64,000 bases of DNA from Anaerolineae bacterium. GTDB taxonomy: Bacteria > Chloroflexota > Anaerolineae > DRVO01. The stretch lies in contig JABLXR010000026.1 of the NCBI GenBank assembly GCA_013178015.1, positions 1 to 64,000 on the forward strand, given 5' to 3'. Each line of letters begins with the position of its first letter. Positions within the stretch are counted from its first letter, which is position 1. Positions 18,110-27,316 of the stretch are shown in pieces. The notes beneath the pieces were generated by a model that was not told the origin of the DNA, made no database searches, and saw only the letters and a program-made list of their open reading frames with translations. Made by a program: the position numbers and the translations under genes.

Positions 18110-19729
18110 CTATCCACCCCGCGGGCACGGCGCCCTGGCGATCACTACTCGCAGGCCCTCAGCGTCCAGGCTCTGCGCCAGCGCCACCCGGAACGCACCT
18201 CTGCGGCGAGGGTCAGCCACCCATACTCGCTCCACTCCGCAGGCCCGCACCAGCCGCTCCAGGTCCACCGGCCGTCGGGGCTGGCCCCTCAGGTCGCGAC
18301 CGCTGGCGGCGTGGGGTTGGCCGCCGGTGAGGGCCACCGTCGCGTTGTCCAAAACCATGACCATGAGAGGAGCGTCAGCCTGAGCCGCATCTATCAGCTC
18401 CTGCAGACCCGTGTGCAGCAGGGCTGAGTCCCCCGCCAGGGATACCACCTTCTTCTCTCTCTGCGCCCGGGCCAGCCCCGCTGCTAGCCCGATGCTGGAG
18501 CCCATGGCGTACTTTACGTCCAGCAGCTCGAAGGGTGGCAGCAGTGCCCGTACCATGCATCCGGGCTCGCCCGTGACCACGAAGGCTTCGCGTCCGCCGC
18601 GGGCCTCGAAGGCGGCCAGCAACTCCAGGAAGGCGGGCACGTAGGGGCAGTCCGGGCACAGGCTCTCCTGGCTGGGAAGGTGCCGGGTCGGCGCTTCCAC
18701 CGCCGGCCAGAGATGACCCGGCAGCAGTGCGGCCAACGCCCGGCCTATGTCTCCCTCGGTGATCTCTCCCGCCGAGGGGATGTGGCCGGTCAGACGGCCC
18801 AGTACCGGCAGGGTCAGGCCTCGGCGCCGGGACAGGGCCAAGAGCCTCTCCTCCAGGTAGGGCAGGGTCTCCTCCACTACCAGCGCCCGAGCAACGGCAG
18901 CCAGGAAACCGGCCAGGGTTTCCTCGGGCAGGGGAAGCAAGGTGCCCAGGGTCAGAACCTGGAGGGGCGGGCCACCGGCGGCCCTCAGGTAGCGCTCCAG
19001 CTTGGCGGCCGCGTTCCCGGCAGCGACCACCCCGGCCTCTCCTTCGCCTCGACGCCGGTTGAGGGAGGAGCGCTCGAACTCGCGGCCGATGGCGGCCAGC
19101 GTCCGGTGCAGCCGCCGGTGATAGGCGACCACCGTAGCGGGCAGGACGGTGTATCGGCCCGGTTCGCGCCGGAAATCGACTCTCACCCGGACCTCCGGCC
19201 GGTTGGCCGCCGGTGGAGGGCCGGATTCCAGGGCCAGGCTGGAGGTCAGGCGCACCAGAACGGGGACGGCATGCCGGCGGGACAGGTCGAAGGCGTGGGC
19301 CATAGCGGCCGCGCAGCTAGCGGCGCCGGTGGCCTCCAGGAGGGGCACCTCGGCGGCAGCGGCCAGCAGGCGGGAGTCCTGCTCGTTCTGAGAGCCCCAG
19401 GCCCCCGGGTCGTCGCCCACCAGGACCACGAACCCGCCCGGCCCGCCGGCTAGGTTGGCCGCCATCAGCGAGTCCAGGGCCACGTTGAGCCCCACTCCCT
19501 TGAGGCACACCAGGGAGGGCACCCCAGCCAGGGAGGCACCGAAGGCAGCATCGAAGGCGGAGCGTTCGTTAGTGGCCCACTCCACCACCACTTCCTCGCC
19601 GGTGAGACGGGCCAGGGTCTCCATCACTCCGGTGACGGGCGCGCCGGGGTAGCCGGCGGCGAGCCGGACCCCGGCGTCCAGCGCCCCCAGGGCCAGCAGC
19701 TCGGGAACGGTGCCAGTCCGGCTCAACAT
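18110..19729 (-). CDS. iorA: IorA-like indolepyruvate ferredoxin oxidoreductase alpha subunit lacking the ferredoxin domain
   Basis: 539 residues from the ATG at 19729. The N-terminal part has the pyruvate-ferredoxin-oxidoreductase fold start (ALDAGVRLAAGYPGAPVTGVMETL) and VVVEWATNERSAFDAAFGASLAG. The middle keeps the CPDCPY pair. The C-terminal part is a thiamine-diphosphate domain with SLAGDSALLHTGLQELIDA and MVLDNATVALTGGQP. Full IorA proteins are 600-650 residues and end in a two-cluster ferredoxin domain. Here the frame stops right after VIARAPCPRGG, so that domain is missing, and no iorB (gamma subunit) lies nearby. The protein may use a separate ferredoxin, may have another role, or may be decaying. 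A frame from 19792 is open but adds an unlikely leader. Confidence 0.8.
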   Translation of the reverse strand: MLSRTGTVPELLALGALDAGVRLAAGYPGAPVTGVMETLARLTGEEVVVEWATNERSAFDAAFGASLAGVPSLVCLKGVGLNVALDSLMAANLAGGPGGFVVLVGDDPGAWGSQNEQDSRLLAAAAEVPLLEATGAASCAAAMAHAFDLSRRHAVPVLVRLTSSLALESGPPPAANRPEVRVRVDFRREPGRYTVLPATVVAYHRRLHRTLAAIGREFERSSLNRRRGEGEAGVVAAGNAAAKLERYLRAAGGPPLQVLTLGTLLPLPEETLAGFLAAVARALVVEETLPYLEERLLALSRRRGLTLPVLGRLTGHIPSAGEITEGDIGRALAALLPGHLWPAVEAPTRHLPSQESLCPDCPYVPAFLELLAAFEARGGREAFVVTGEPGCMVRALLPPFELLDVKYAMGSSIGLAAGLARAQREKKVVSLAGDSALLHTGLQELIDAAQADAPLMVMVLDNATVALTGGQPHAASGRDLRGQPRRPVDLERLVRACGVERVWVADPRRRGAFRVALAQSLDAEGLRVVIARAPCPRGG

Positions 19730-19937
19730 CGCGACGAGGGGGAAAGGGGACCCAACTGCAGTGAACGCCCAGATCGCAGAGAGGAGCAGCAATGGACGCC
19801 GCGGTGGGCGCCGGCCTTGGGAGAGGATACCGCCTTCCGGTTCGGTCCTACCTGGGAGCAGTCTCCACCAGGAATGGGATTCCTGGCAGACAGGGGCGTA
19901 TTACCGCGATTCACCATGCGTGAGCAGGGTTGGGCGA

Positions 19938-19977
19938 GATCTGTCACGCGTCACGCGTCACTCGTCACCGCGTCACT
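19938..19977. repeat. Single arm of GTCACGC heptamer repeats
   Basis: Five near-identical heptamers (GTCACGC/GTCACTC, with one 8-base variant) lie directly after the alcohol dehydrogenase on the minus strand. Read on that strand, the first unit GTGACGC contains the TGA stop codon of that gene. The same unit in reverse orientation is found at 59050-59118. No facing inverted arm is present here. Confidence 0.7.
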
Positions 19978-21097
19978 CCTCTTTCCACGGATCCACCGCA
20001 ATCTTGATCACCTCCTGGCCGTCCATGCGCCAGCCACCCTTGATAATGGCCTCCACAGCTTCCTTGATGCGCCCCAGCCCGATGATGGGATCCACTAGCT
20101 TCTCGTAGGGATACTCGCGCCGCTCCATCAGGGCCACGGCCTGGAGGAAGTAGGGCACGCCCCCGCCCCACACGGCGTACAGGTCCAGGTTCTTCTGCAT
20201 CAGGTGCCAGTGCGGGTTGATCTCCACCGGGCCCATGTCGGTGAAGTGGCCCATCTCCACGAAGCGGCCGCTATCCCGCACCATCCGCAACCCCTCGGGC
20301 AGGGCAGCGGGCACGCCGGCACACTCGAAGACGATGTCGGCCCCTCGCCGCCCGGGCGTCGCCTCGAGCACCAGCCGCACCCGTTCGTCGGCGTCGCGGA
20401 CCTCCCCGATGTCTATGGTAACGTCGGCGCCTAGCTCGCGGGCTAGCTCCAACCGCCTCGCCGGGCCCCCGGTGACGATGGTCCTGGCAGCGCCGCTGTA
20501 GCGAGCTATGATCAGCGTCGCCAGGCCGATGGCGCCCGATCCCTGGATCACCACCGTATCTCCGGCGTAGACCCGGCCCCGGTTGACCCCGTGTACCGCT
20601 ATGTTGATGGGCTCGGTGAGCACGGCCACCCGGGCGGGCAGATCGGTCTTGATGAAGCCGGTGCCGGGAAAGCGGGCGTAGACGTACTGGGAGAAGCCCC
20701 CCGCCAGGGGGAACTCGTCATCCAGGGCGAAGCCGTACACCCGGCTGTTGGTGCAGCGATTGGGGGTGCGGGCCACGGCACAGAAGTAGCAGCGCCCGCA
20801 GGCCACCCCGGGCAGCATGATGACCCGATCTCCCTCCTGTACCGGCTCGTCCCGGAGGTCATGAGTGACTCCCTCGCCCAACCGGTCCAGAATGCCGCAG
20901 AACTCATGCCCGAGGACGATGGGATAGGGCACCCCTGCCAGGTGGCCGTAGTACATGTGAGCGTCGGTGCCACACACTCCGGCCATCTCGGTGCGGAGGA
21001 TGAAGGTCCCCGGAGCCGGCTCCGGCACTTCGTATTCCTTGACCTCGAACTCCCCTCCAATACGGTCCAGCACAGCAGCTTTGGCGATCCTGGCCAC
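19973..21097 (-). CDS. Zinc-dependent alcohol dehydrogenase (MDR family)
   Basis: 374 residues from GTG at 21097, chosen because GGGGGAGG lies eight bases upstream; the frame is open to 21184, but the extra residues are unconserved. Catalytic zinc ligands are Cys42 (GVCGTDAH) and His64-Glu65 (GHEF). The structural zinc lobe has Cys100, Cys103, Cys106 and Cys115 (CGRCYFC...C). A Rossmann fold (VIQGSGAIGLATLI) binds NAD(P). The overall pattern resembles sorbitol/threonine dehydrogenase-type members. It oxidises a secondary alcohol or polyol; the actual substrate is open. The TGA stop lies in a heptamer repeat. Confidence 0.92.
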   Translation of the reverse strand: MARIAKAAVLDRIGGEFEVKEYEVPEPAPGTFILRTEMAGVCGTDAHMYYGHLAGVPYPIVLGHEFCGILDRLGEGVTHDLRDEPVQEGDRVIMLPGVACGRCYFCAVARTPNRCTNSRVYGFALDDEFPLAGGFSQYVYARFPGTGFIKTDLPARVAVLTEPINIAVHGVNRGRVYAGDTVVIQGSGAIGLATLIIARYSGAARTIVTGGPARRLELARELGADVTIDIGEVRDADERVRLVLEATPGRRGADIVFECAGVPAALPEGLRMVRDSGRFVEMGHFTDMGPVEINPHWHLMQKNLDLYAVWGGGVPYFLQAVALMERREYPYEKLVDPIIGLGRIKEAVEAIIKGGWRMDGQEVIKIAVDPWKEE

Positions 21098-21220
21098 AGC
21101 AGCACCTCCCCCTGCAGGCATAAGACGGCTGATAGGGAGCATTGTACTTCGCCCACTAGGACCTGTACATGATGCCTCTGTCACATCAGAGCCTCTGGCG
21201 GTGTTAAGTTGGCAGAAGCT

Positions 21221-21805
21221 ATGATCGGCATCATGGGCGATGAATCACTCCATAGCCGGGTCTTCATGCAACGCCTGTCCGCCGGCGACCGGCGCGCTTT
21301 CGAACAGATCTTCCGCGCCTGCTACGGCAGGGTGTACGCCGTCGCTTACCGCCTGCTCGGGGAAGGCTCGGCGGCGGAGGAGGTGGCTCAGGAGGCCTTC
21401 ATCCGGCTCTATCGGCGCCCGCCCGTCGGCAGCGCCAGCCCCAATTTGGTCGGCTGGCTGGTCACGGTGGCCACCAACCTGTGCTACAACCGACTGCGCA
21501 CTGACCGCCGCCGCCGATCGCGGGAGGCGCGCGCCGCAGCGCTGGAGGCCCCATCAGCGGACACGGGCGACGTCGCGGTTCGGAACGACGCGGTCGAGCG
21601 GGTGCGGCGGGTGCTGGGGGAGCTGCCCGAGCGGCAAGCCCTCATCCTCCTTCTGCGCCATTCCGGCCTATCCTACGCCGAGATCGCCCATCAGTTGGAG
21701 GTAGCGCCCGGCAGCGTGGGCACGCTGCTGGCCCGCGCCGAGCGCGCCTTCCGGGAGAGCTACGAGAAGCTGGAGAGCGGAGGTTCCCATGCCGAGCACT
21801 CCTGA
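21221..21805 (+). CDS. ECF-type RNA polymerase sigma factor
   Basis: 194 residues from the ATG at 21221; starts at TTG 21209 or ATG 21233 are also possible, and no strong ribosome site decides. Region 2 reads FEQIFRACYGRVYAVAYRLLG with EEVAQEAFIRLYRR. Region 4 has LPERQALILLLRHSGLSYAEIA and a helix-turn-helix. It directs RNA polymerase to a small stress or envelope regulon. Its stop codon overlaps the start of the anti-sigma gene by 17 bp, the usual arrangement for such pairs. Confidence 0.9.
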   Translation: MIGIMGDESLHSRVFMQRLSAGDRRAFEQIFRACYGRVYAVAYRLLGEGSAAEEVAQEAFIRLYRRPPVGSASPNLVGWLVTVATNLCYNRLRTDRRRRSREARAAALEAPSADTGDVAVRNDAVERVRRVLGELPERQALILLLRHSGLSYAEIAHQLEVAPGSVGTLLARAERAFRESYEKLESGGSHAEHS

Positions 21806-22910
21806 ATGCCTGACCGAGGGCGAGCTACGCGCCCACCTGGACGGAATGCCTCCGGATCGGAGCCGGCCCGATGTGGAGGAACACCTGCGAGCCTGTGCCC
21901 GCTGCCGCGAGCGACTGTCACGAATGCGCGACGACGCTGCGCTGGCCGAGGCCGCGTTCTCCGCGTCGGCGCCGCCGGTTCCGGATGTGGCCCAGGCCTG
22001 GCAGCGCTTCCGGGCCCGGGCCACCGGCGATGCCGCTGATCCGCCCCTGAGGAGGGTACTGGACATGACTACTCACGCGTATTGTCGTCTGAGACGCCCG
22101 CTACTGGGCCTGGCGAGCGCCGCCGTAGTGCTGGCGGCACTCATACTCGTCCCCCCGTTGCGCACGGCAGCGGGGCAGTTCCTCGACATCTTCCGGGTGC
22201 GTCGCATCGAGGTAGTGACCTTCGATCCCGACCGCGCCGTGGGCCTGGACGAGAGGCTGTTCACCAGGGTGGTGATGGAGGAGCCTCAGCCGCAAGCGGT
22301 GTCCGGCGTGGAGGAAGCGGGCCGGTTGACGGGGAGGCCGGTGCTCTCGGCCGGCCAGGTACCGCCCGGCTTCGCCCTCACTGAGTTCACCGTCATTCCC
22401 CAGCGGTCCGCCCGTGCCTGGGTGGACATCGAAGCCGCCCGAGCGCTCCTGGAGATGGCTGGGCTGCCCACCGATGTCCTGCCTGAAGACCCCGATGCCA
22501 ACATCATCTCCGCTTCCATTCCGCCCATGTCCGATCAGCGCTACTCCGACGGCACTTCCTCCTTTGCCGTCCTCCAGGTTGCCAGCCCGGAGGTCTCGGT
22601 GCCACAGGGGATGGATGCCGAGAGGGTGGCGGAGCTGGGGCTGCAGTTGCTGGGCTTCAGCGCCGAAGAGGCGCGCGGCCTGGCTCAGAGCATAGACTGG
22701 GCCACCACTCTGGTGGTGCCCGTGCCTCGCGACGTCGCCTCTGTCCAGGAAGTCACGGTCCAAGGGGTGAAGGGGTACGTGCTGGAGAATCGAGAGAATG
22801 AGGAGTACACTGAGACTGCTGTGGTCTGGGAGAAGGACGACACGGTGCACGTGGTGGCGGGCGACTTGCCCGCTGAGCAGCTCCTGGCTGTGGCCCAGTC
22901 GCTGAGGTAG
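21789..22910 (+). CDS. Zinc-finger anti-sigma factor, membrane anchored
   Basis: 373 residues. The N-terminus has the ZAS motif His32-x3-Cys36-x2-Cys39 (EHLRACARC), which binds the ECF sigma factor. One membrane helix (about 104-122, LLGLASAAVVLAALILVPP) follows. The external part ends in a domain with GYVLENRENEEYTETAVVWEKDDTV-like segments, similar to DUF4367 sensors. It should hold the sigma factor encoded at 21221 inactive until an envelope signal arrives. The TAG stop codon lies at the start of a purine-rich repeat array. Confidence 0.85.
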   Translation: MPSTPECLTEGELRAHLDGMPPDRSRPDVEEHLRACARCRERLSRMRDDAALAEAAFSASAPPVPDVAQAWQRFRARATGDAADPPLRRVLDMTTHAYCRLRRPLLGLASAAVVLAALILVPPLRTAAGQFLDIFRVRRIEVVTFDPDRAVGLDERLFTRVVMEEPQPQAVSGVEEAGRLTGRPVLSAGQVPPGFALTEFTVIPQRSARAWVDIEAARALLEMAGLPTDVLPEDPDANIISASIPPMSDQRYSDGTSSFAVLQVASPEVSVPQGMDAERVAELGLQLLGFSAEEARGLAQSIDWATTLVVPVPRDVASVQEVTVQGVKGYVLENRENEEYTETAVVWEKDDTVHVVAGDLPAEQLLAVAQSLR

Positions 22911-23140
22911 AGGAGGAGAGGAGGGGAGGAGACAGGAGCAAAGTAGTCACGACACAGGAGAGGGGAGATGGGAGAGCACGGTCTTGAGGTGCTTGCCGCC
23001 ACCGATGAGCATCACCCGCTATGCTCGGCATCACCTGAGGCGCTGCAGCAAAGGAAGAGCTAACAGGATGCTCTCCGGTTTCCTTCAGTTCTTTACTCCT
23101 GTCTCCTTTACTCCTTCGCTCCTCTACTCCTCCCCCACGG
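22908..23140. repeat. Inverted purine-rich short repeats between anti-sigma gene and ABC exporter
   Basis: The left arm (22908-22945) is made of AGGAG/AGGGG units and contains AGGAGACAGGAGCAAAG. The right arm (about 23088-23136) is the reverse complement of closely related units, with 16 of 17 bases matching in that block. About 140 bp lie between. The arms could fold as a long imperfect hairpin between two genes in the same direction. The left arm supplies the TAG stop codon of the anti-sigma gene. Confidence 0.7.
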
Positions 23141-23149
23141 AGAAGCACG

Positions 23150-24067
23150 TTGCCTGACGCTGCTCTACGAATCGAGGGCCTGCGCAAGGAGTACGGCCTG
23201 ACGCTGGCGCTGGACGGCATCAACCTGACTGTGAACCGCGGTGAAGTATTCGGCTTCCTAGGACCCAACGGCGCCGGCAAGACCACCGCGGTCAAGATCT
23301 GCCTGGACCTCGCCCGGCCTACAGCCGGGACGGTGCAGCTCCTGGGGCGTCCGGCTGCCGACTGGCGGGCTCGGGCCCGCGTGGGGTTTCTTCCCGAGCA
23401 CTTCCGCTTCCAGGAGTGGCTCACTGCCTTGGAGTTCATGGACGTGCATGGCCGCCTCCACGGCATCCCTCAGCCCGAACGGCGCCGCCGCGCCCACGAG
23501 CTCCTGGAGCTCGTAGACCTGGGCCGTCACGCGCACCGTCGTCTGCGGGACTTCTCTAAGGGCATGCTTCAGCGCGTAGGCCTGGCCCAGGCACTGATCA
23601 ACCAACCCGAACTCGTCTTCCTCGACGAGCCTACCTCGGGCCTAGACCCCCTGGGCCGGCGCCTGGTGCGGGAGATCATCCAGGACCTGCGGCGTCGCGG
23701 TACTACCGTTTTCCTCAACTCCCACTTGCTGAGCGAAATCGAGGTCACCTGCGACCGGGTAGCCTTTATCCGGCGCGGTCGGGTAGTGCACTCTGGACCC
23801 CTACGTGATCTGCTTGCGGCGGAGACGGAGGTCGAGGTCCGGCTGGAACCCGGCACCCCGCTCCCGGTCGCCGATCTGGTCGCACGGGGGTGGCCGGCCG
23901 TGGGCGACGGAGACCGCATTAGCGTCCACCTCCGCGACGAGGAGCACGTGCCCGATCTGGTGGCCTGGATGGTGGAGCATGGCCTCCGCCTGCGAGCGGT
24001 CACGCCACGCCGCCGCTCGCTGGAGGAGGCTTTCCTGCGGTTAATGGAGGGTGAGGAGGCCGGGTGA
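23150..24067 (+). CDS. ABC-2 type exporter, ATP-binding subunit (second system)
   Basis: 305 residues from TTG at 23150, with GGAGAAG upstream. Walker A GPNGAGKTT (38-46) and Walker B VFLDEP (156-161) are intact. The signature is FSKGM (135-139) in place of LSGGQ, a variant common in the NatA/BcrA-like exporter group. The gene overlaps its permease by four bases (GTGA). The substrate is unknown; by position the sigma factor encoded at 21221 could control it, but the intervening hairpin argues for a separate transcript. Confidence 0.92.
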   Translation: MPDAALRIEGLRKEYGLTLALDGINLTVNRGEVFGFLGPNGAGKTTAVKICLDLARPTAGTVQLLGRPAADWRARARVGFLPEHFRFQEWLTALEFMDVHGRLHGIPQPERRRRAHELLELVDLGRHAHRRLRDFSKGMLQRVGLAQALINQPELVFLDEPTSGLDPLGRRLVREIIQDLRRRGTTVFLNSHLLSEIEVTCDRVAFIRRGRVVHSGPLRDLLAAETEVEVRLEPGTPLPVADLVARGWPAVGDGDRISVHLRDEEHVPDLVAWMVEHGLRLRAVTPRRRSLEEAFLRLMEGEEAG

Positions 24068-24897
24068 GGCCCATCCTGTTCATCGCCTGGCTCACTTTGC
24101 GCGAGGCCGGCCGGCGCCGCATCCTCTGGCTGGTGGGAGGCCTGAGTCTGGTCTTCCTGATCGTCTTCGCCGTAGGCTTCCGCCTGGTGTACGCCGAGAT
24201 CCTGGCACACATGCCCCGATCTGGGCGCGAGGGGGAGGCAGCGTCGTTCTTCGCTATCGCCGGGCTCTACGCCGCCAACTTCCTGGTCATCATGCTCAGC
24301 GTACTGGCGGCGGTGGACACGGTCTCAGGCGAGGTTGCCTCGCACTCCATCCACAGCCTCGTGTCCAAGCCCATCCGGAGGCGCGAGGTCATCCTGGGCA
24401 AGTGGCTGGGCTTCGCTGCGCTGGTGGTGGGGGCGGTACTGGCCCTGGGCGGCGGCGTGGTGGCCATCTCCTGGGCCATCACCGGATATCTGATCCCCAA
24501 TACCCTGGTAGGCCTCTCTCTGATCGTGCTCGAGGGACTGGTCCTGACCTCCCTCACCATCCTGGGAGGGACCCGCCTCTCCACGCTGGCCAACGGAGTG
24601 CTGGTGTTCATGCTCTTCGGGCTGGCCTTCCTGGGAGGCTGGACGGAGCAGATCGGCGGCTTCCTAGGCAACCAGGCCGCCATCCGGGTGGGGATCGTCA
24701 CCAGCCTCATCCTCCCCACCGAGGCCCTCTGGAAGCGGGCTGCCCATCTGATGCAGCCTGCGGTGTACCAGAGCTTCGCTTCCACCCCCTTCGCCGTGAC
24801 CTCCGTTCCCAGCCCCGCCATGGTGTACTACAGCCTGGTCTACTGCCTGGCCGTGGTAGCGGCGGCTGTCGCCACTTTCGATCGGCGCGACCTCTAG
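24064..24897 (+). CDS. ABC-2 type exporter, permease subunit (second system)
   Basis: 277 residues from GTG at 24064, coupled to the ATPase stop. Six hydrophobic helices are visible, e.g. ILWLVGGLSLVFLIVFAVGF, then SVLAAVDTVSGEVASHSIHSLVSKPIRRREVILGKW as the cytoplasmic coupling segment typical of ABC-2 permeases of the NosY type. It forms the membrane channel for the ATPase encoded at 23150. Confidence 0.9.
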   Translation: MRPILFIAWLTLREAGRRRILWLVGGLSLVFLIVFAVGFRLVYAEILAHMPRSGREGEAASFFAIAGLYAANFLVIMLSVLAAVDTVSGEVASHSIHSLVSKPIRRREVILGKWLGFAALVVGAVLALGGGVVAISWAITGYLIPNTLVGLSLIVLEGLVLTSLTILGGTRLSTLANGVLVFMLFGLAFLGGWTEQIGGFLGNQAAIRVGIVTSLILPTEALWKRAAHLMQPAVYQSFASTPFAVTSVPSPAMVYYSLVYCLAVVAAAVATFDRRDL

Positions 24898-25804
24898 CGC
24901 CAGCGCCCTACATCTAGCACCCTCCCGCGCCGTTGACGCCCGCTTGATCTCCTGGGTCCACCTGGTCTGCACCGTCTACCCAGCGCCGCACCAACCTGCC
25001 AGCCTCCATGGGTAGCATGTGCTCTCTCAAGGGTCAGGGCCGCTGGGCTATCGCTGCTGCCTGGCCTTGCCGCTCGCTGCTTCGCCGGATCCGCCCCCCT
25101 AATAACTTCCCGCGCGACAGCGCAGGATCGGGCCCACGGATTGCGGCCAGCACGGCGGCTCGGGTCCTCCCCTGCGCTCAGGCTCCTAGAGCCAGCCAGA
25201 CTCGATTGGAAGCGCACCTTCATTGGAGCAGTCAGCGCCCCCAGGCGCATCGCGTCTCGATGTGCCGACCGCGTTCGGGAGCCCTCGCTGTTCAACGACA
25301 AGCGCTTGCCAGTTGCGGCACCGCGGTGCCGTGCCTGCCGTTGTTCACAGTACTTATCCTCACCTGATCTCCTGAATCCCTCTTAAGATACAGTAGTCCT
25401 AGTAGAGGAGGGACAACCTGTGGACAAACCCACCCTTAGACGAGCACGGCGCCCTATATCGTGCCTCCGAAGGCACGAGACCCTATATGGGGAGCGGGGC
25501 CGGCCACAGAGGCTGTGGGATGGGTGTGGATATGTCTGGGAGAGCCGTGCCTATACTCCACAGGGCCCCCAGGGCTGGGGAGAACTGCGGCAGCACTGTG
25601 GATAAGTGGGCCGGATAGGGCCGACTTATCCACATAACTGGAGAGTTATCCACCGAATGCGGCGCAGTTATCCACAGGCTGTGAGCCGGTTATGGACAGG
25701 TTCTGCCCTGCCGGTGGCAGACGGGGCTGGCTGTGGGCGGGGGAGGTTCGAGCGCGAGAGCGCGATTGGCAGCAGCCAGGAGGATCAGGGAGTAGGCGAT
25801 GGTC
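24898..25804. other. Long non-coding stretch with palindromes and DnaA boxes
   Basis: About 900 bp without a convincing gene. The left half (24898-25340) holds only low-quality frames. A hairpin CGTGCCT-CCGA-AGGCACG lies at 25460-25477, flanked by two copies of CCCTATAT (about 25452 and 25481). The right half carries the DnaA-box cluster listed separately. No rpmH, rnpA, dnaA or dnaN sequence could be recognised beside it. Confidence 0.6.
25354..25676. other. DnaA-box cluster, candidate replication origin or DnaA-binding locus
   Basis: The 9-mer TTATCCACA occurs exactly at 25626-25634 and 25668-25676, and as its complement TGTGGATAA at 25597-25605. Close variants are at 25646-25654 (TTATCCACC), 25525-25533 (TGTGGATAT), 25419-25427 (TGTGGACAA, the form favoured in GC-rich genomes) and 25354-25362 (TTATCCTCA). 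Four sites fall within 80 bp in both orientations, far more than chance allows. A comparatively AT-rich segment lies at 25350-25410. The position between an exporter and an nfeD-type gene is not the classical dnaA neighbourhood. Confidence 0.7.
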
Positions 25805-27112
25805 CTAACTGGCGGGGACGGGCTCGACCACCAGCCACAGTCCCTCGACGGCTACCACCTTCACCGTCGCACCCGCGGGAATCGTGGCCCCCTGGCTGCG
25901 CGCCTGCCACAACTCTCCCTCCACCAGCACCATCCCCTCCGGGTCCAGGGGCTCACGCACTCGGGCCAGCGCTCCTATTAGCCCCTCGCGGCCGGTGGCG
26001 GAAGGGCGGCGCTGGGCCGTCACGGCCTTGGTGACCACGAAGGCGAAGAACGCGCCGGTGAACAGAGCCACGGTCACCACCAGCGTGAGCGACACCTGGT
26101 AGACGGGCGAGCTGAAGAGGATTACGGCGCCGAGGGCGAAGGACAGCACTCCGAGGCCGGTGAGGACGCCCAGGCTAGGGGTCATCACATCGGCAACGAA
26201 GAGCGCAAAAGCCAGGACGATGAGCCCCAAGCCGGTCCAGTTGACGTCGAGGACGCCCAGGGCGAAGAAGCCAAGGACCAGGCAGATGGCGCCTACAACG
26301 CCGGCCAGGTAGCCGCCTGGGCTGGAGAGCTCGAAGAGGATCGCGTTCATGCCGATGGTCAGCAGGATGAAAGCGATGTTGGGGTCGAGGATGGTGTCGA
26401 GGAACTGCTCGATGATCGTCTGCGGGAGCTGGCGTATCTCAAGGTCGCCCAAGTCCAGTGTGGTGACCTCTTCCCGCAGGCGCACCTCCAGCCCGTCAAG
26501 CTGGCGAAGGGCCTCCTCGACGGTAGGAGCCACAGCGTCCACCACCCCGAGGTCCAAGGCCTCGGTGGCGGAGAGGGCAGCCGATTCGGTTACCGCCCGC
26601 TCCACCCAAGCCTGCGCCTCGGGCGAACGGTGTTCTGTGAGCGCCTTGAGGTCGGCGATGATGATGTTCTCCGCCTTGCGCCGCGCCACTTCGTCCATCT
26701 CGCCCTGCATACTCACCGGGCTGGCGGCACCGATGCTGGTGCCGGGGGCCATGACGGCGGCGTGCCCCGCCAGGGTAAGGATGGTGCCCGCGGAGGCGGC
26801 CGTGGCGCCGGCCGGCGACACGTACACCACAATGGGGACGGCGGAGGCGCGCATGCGTTCCACTATCTCCCTGGTGGTGGTGAGGCCGCCCCCGGGGGTG
26901 TTCAGGAGCATCACCAGGGCGGCCGCCCGCTGGCTCTCGGCCACAGCGATGGCGCGCTCGACATAACTCTGGGTCACCACAGTTATCGGGCCCCGCAGCT
27001 CTATCACGTACGCCACCCGTTCGGCCTGTCCCTTCGCCTGGGAGGGCAAGAGAAGGGCGAGGAACAGAGCCAGAAGCGAGCACGTGGAGGCCAGGTTAGG
27101 CCGTAAGTACAT
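25805..27112 (-). CDS. nfeD: NfeD-family membrane serine protease (ClpP-class)
   Basis: 435 residues from the ATG at 27112; an upstream ATG at 27163 is possible but its ribosome site is too close. A signal or anchor helix (SLLALFLALLLP) leads into a ClpP-like protease domain: NTPGGGLTTTREIV, then VSPAGATAASAGT with the likely nucleophile Ser, and RRKAENI with the likely general-base Lys. Four or five helices follow (PNIAFILLTIGMNAILFEL onward), and a C-terminal OB-fold NfeD domain (GREGLIGALARVREPL to the end). Members cleave stomatin-type partners and act in membrane quality control. No stomatin gene is adjacent, which is unusual for long NfeD forms. Confidence 0.9.
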   Translation of the reverse strand: MYLRPNLASTCSLLALFLALLLPSQAKGQAERVAYVIELRGPITVVTQSYVERAIAVAESQRAAALVMLLNTPGGGLTTTREIVERMRASAVPIVVYVSPAGATAASAGTILTLAGHAAVMAPGTSIGAASPVSMQGEMDEVARRKAENIIIADLKALTEHRSPEAQAWVERAVTESAALSATEALDLGVVDAVAPTVEEALRQLDGLEVRLREEVTTLDLGDLEIRQLPQTIIEQFLDTILDPNIAFILLTIGMNAILFELSSPGGYLAGVVGAICLVLGFFALGVLDVNWTGLGLIVLAFALFVADVMTPSLGVLTGLGVLSFALGAVILFSSPVYQVSLTLVVTVALFTGAFFAFVVTKAVTAQRRPSATGREGLIGALARVREPLDPEGMVLVEGELWQARSQGATIPAGATVKVVAVEGLWLVVEPVPAS

Positions 27113-27316
27113 TCGGTCGCTGTTCCTGCTGCCGGCGCGCCGCGCCGCTCTTGAGCCTGGCATGCCTCCATGATAGCACAAGGGGCATTCTAGAGCCGGA
27201 ACTAGCGAGAGTCTCTCGCGTTCGGCCCACGGAGGGGCAGCGCTGTGGGCGCCCTGTTGTCCTCCAGTCGCTGCTGTCCTAGACTTCCGCCATCGCAGTG
27301 CCCGGAGAGTGCAGCT

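Noticed and set aside
24894-25301. Possible rnpA or rpmH beside the DnaA boxes
   Set aside because: All three minus-strand frames were read; none shows the basic L34 start or the RNR motif of the RNase P protein.
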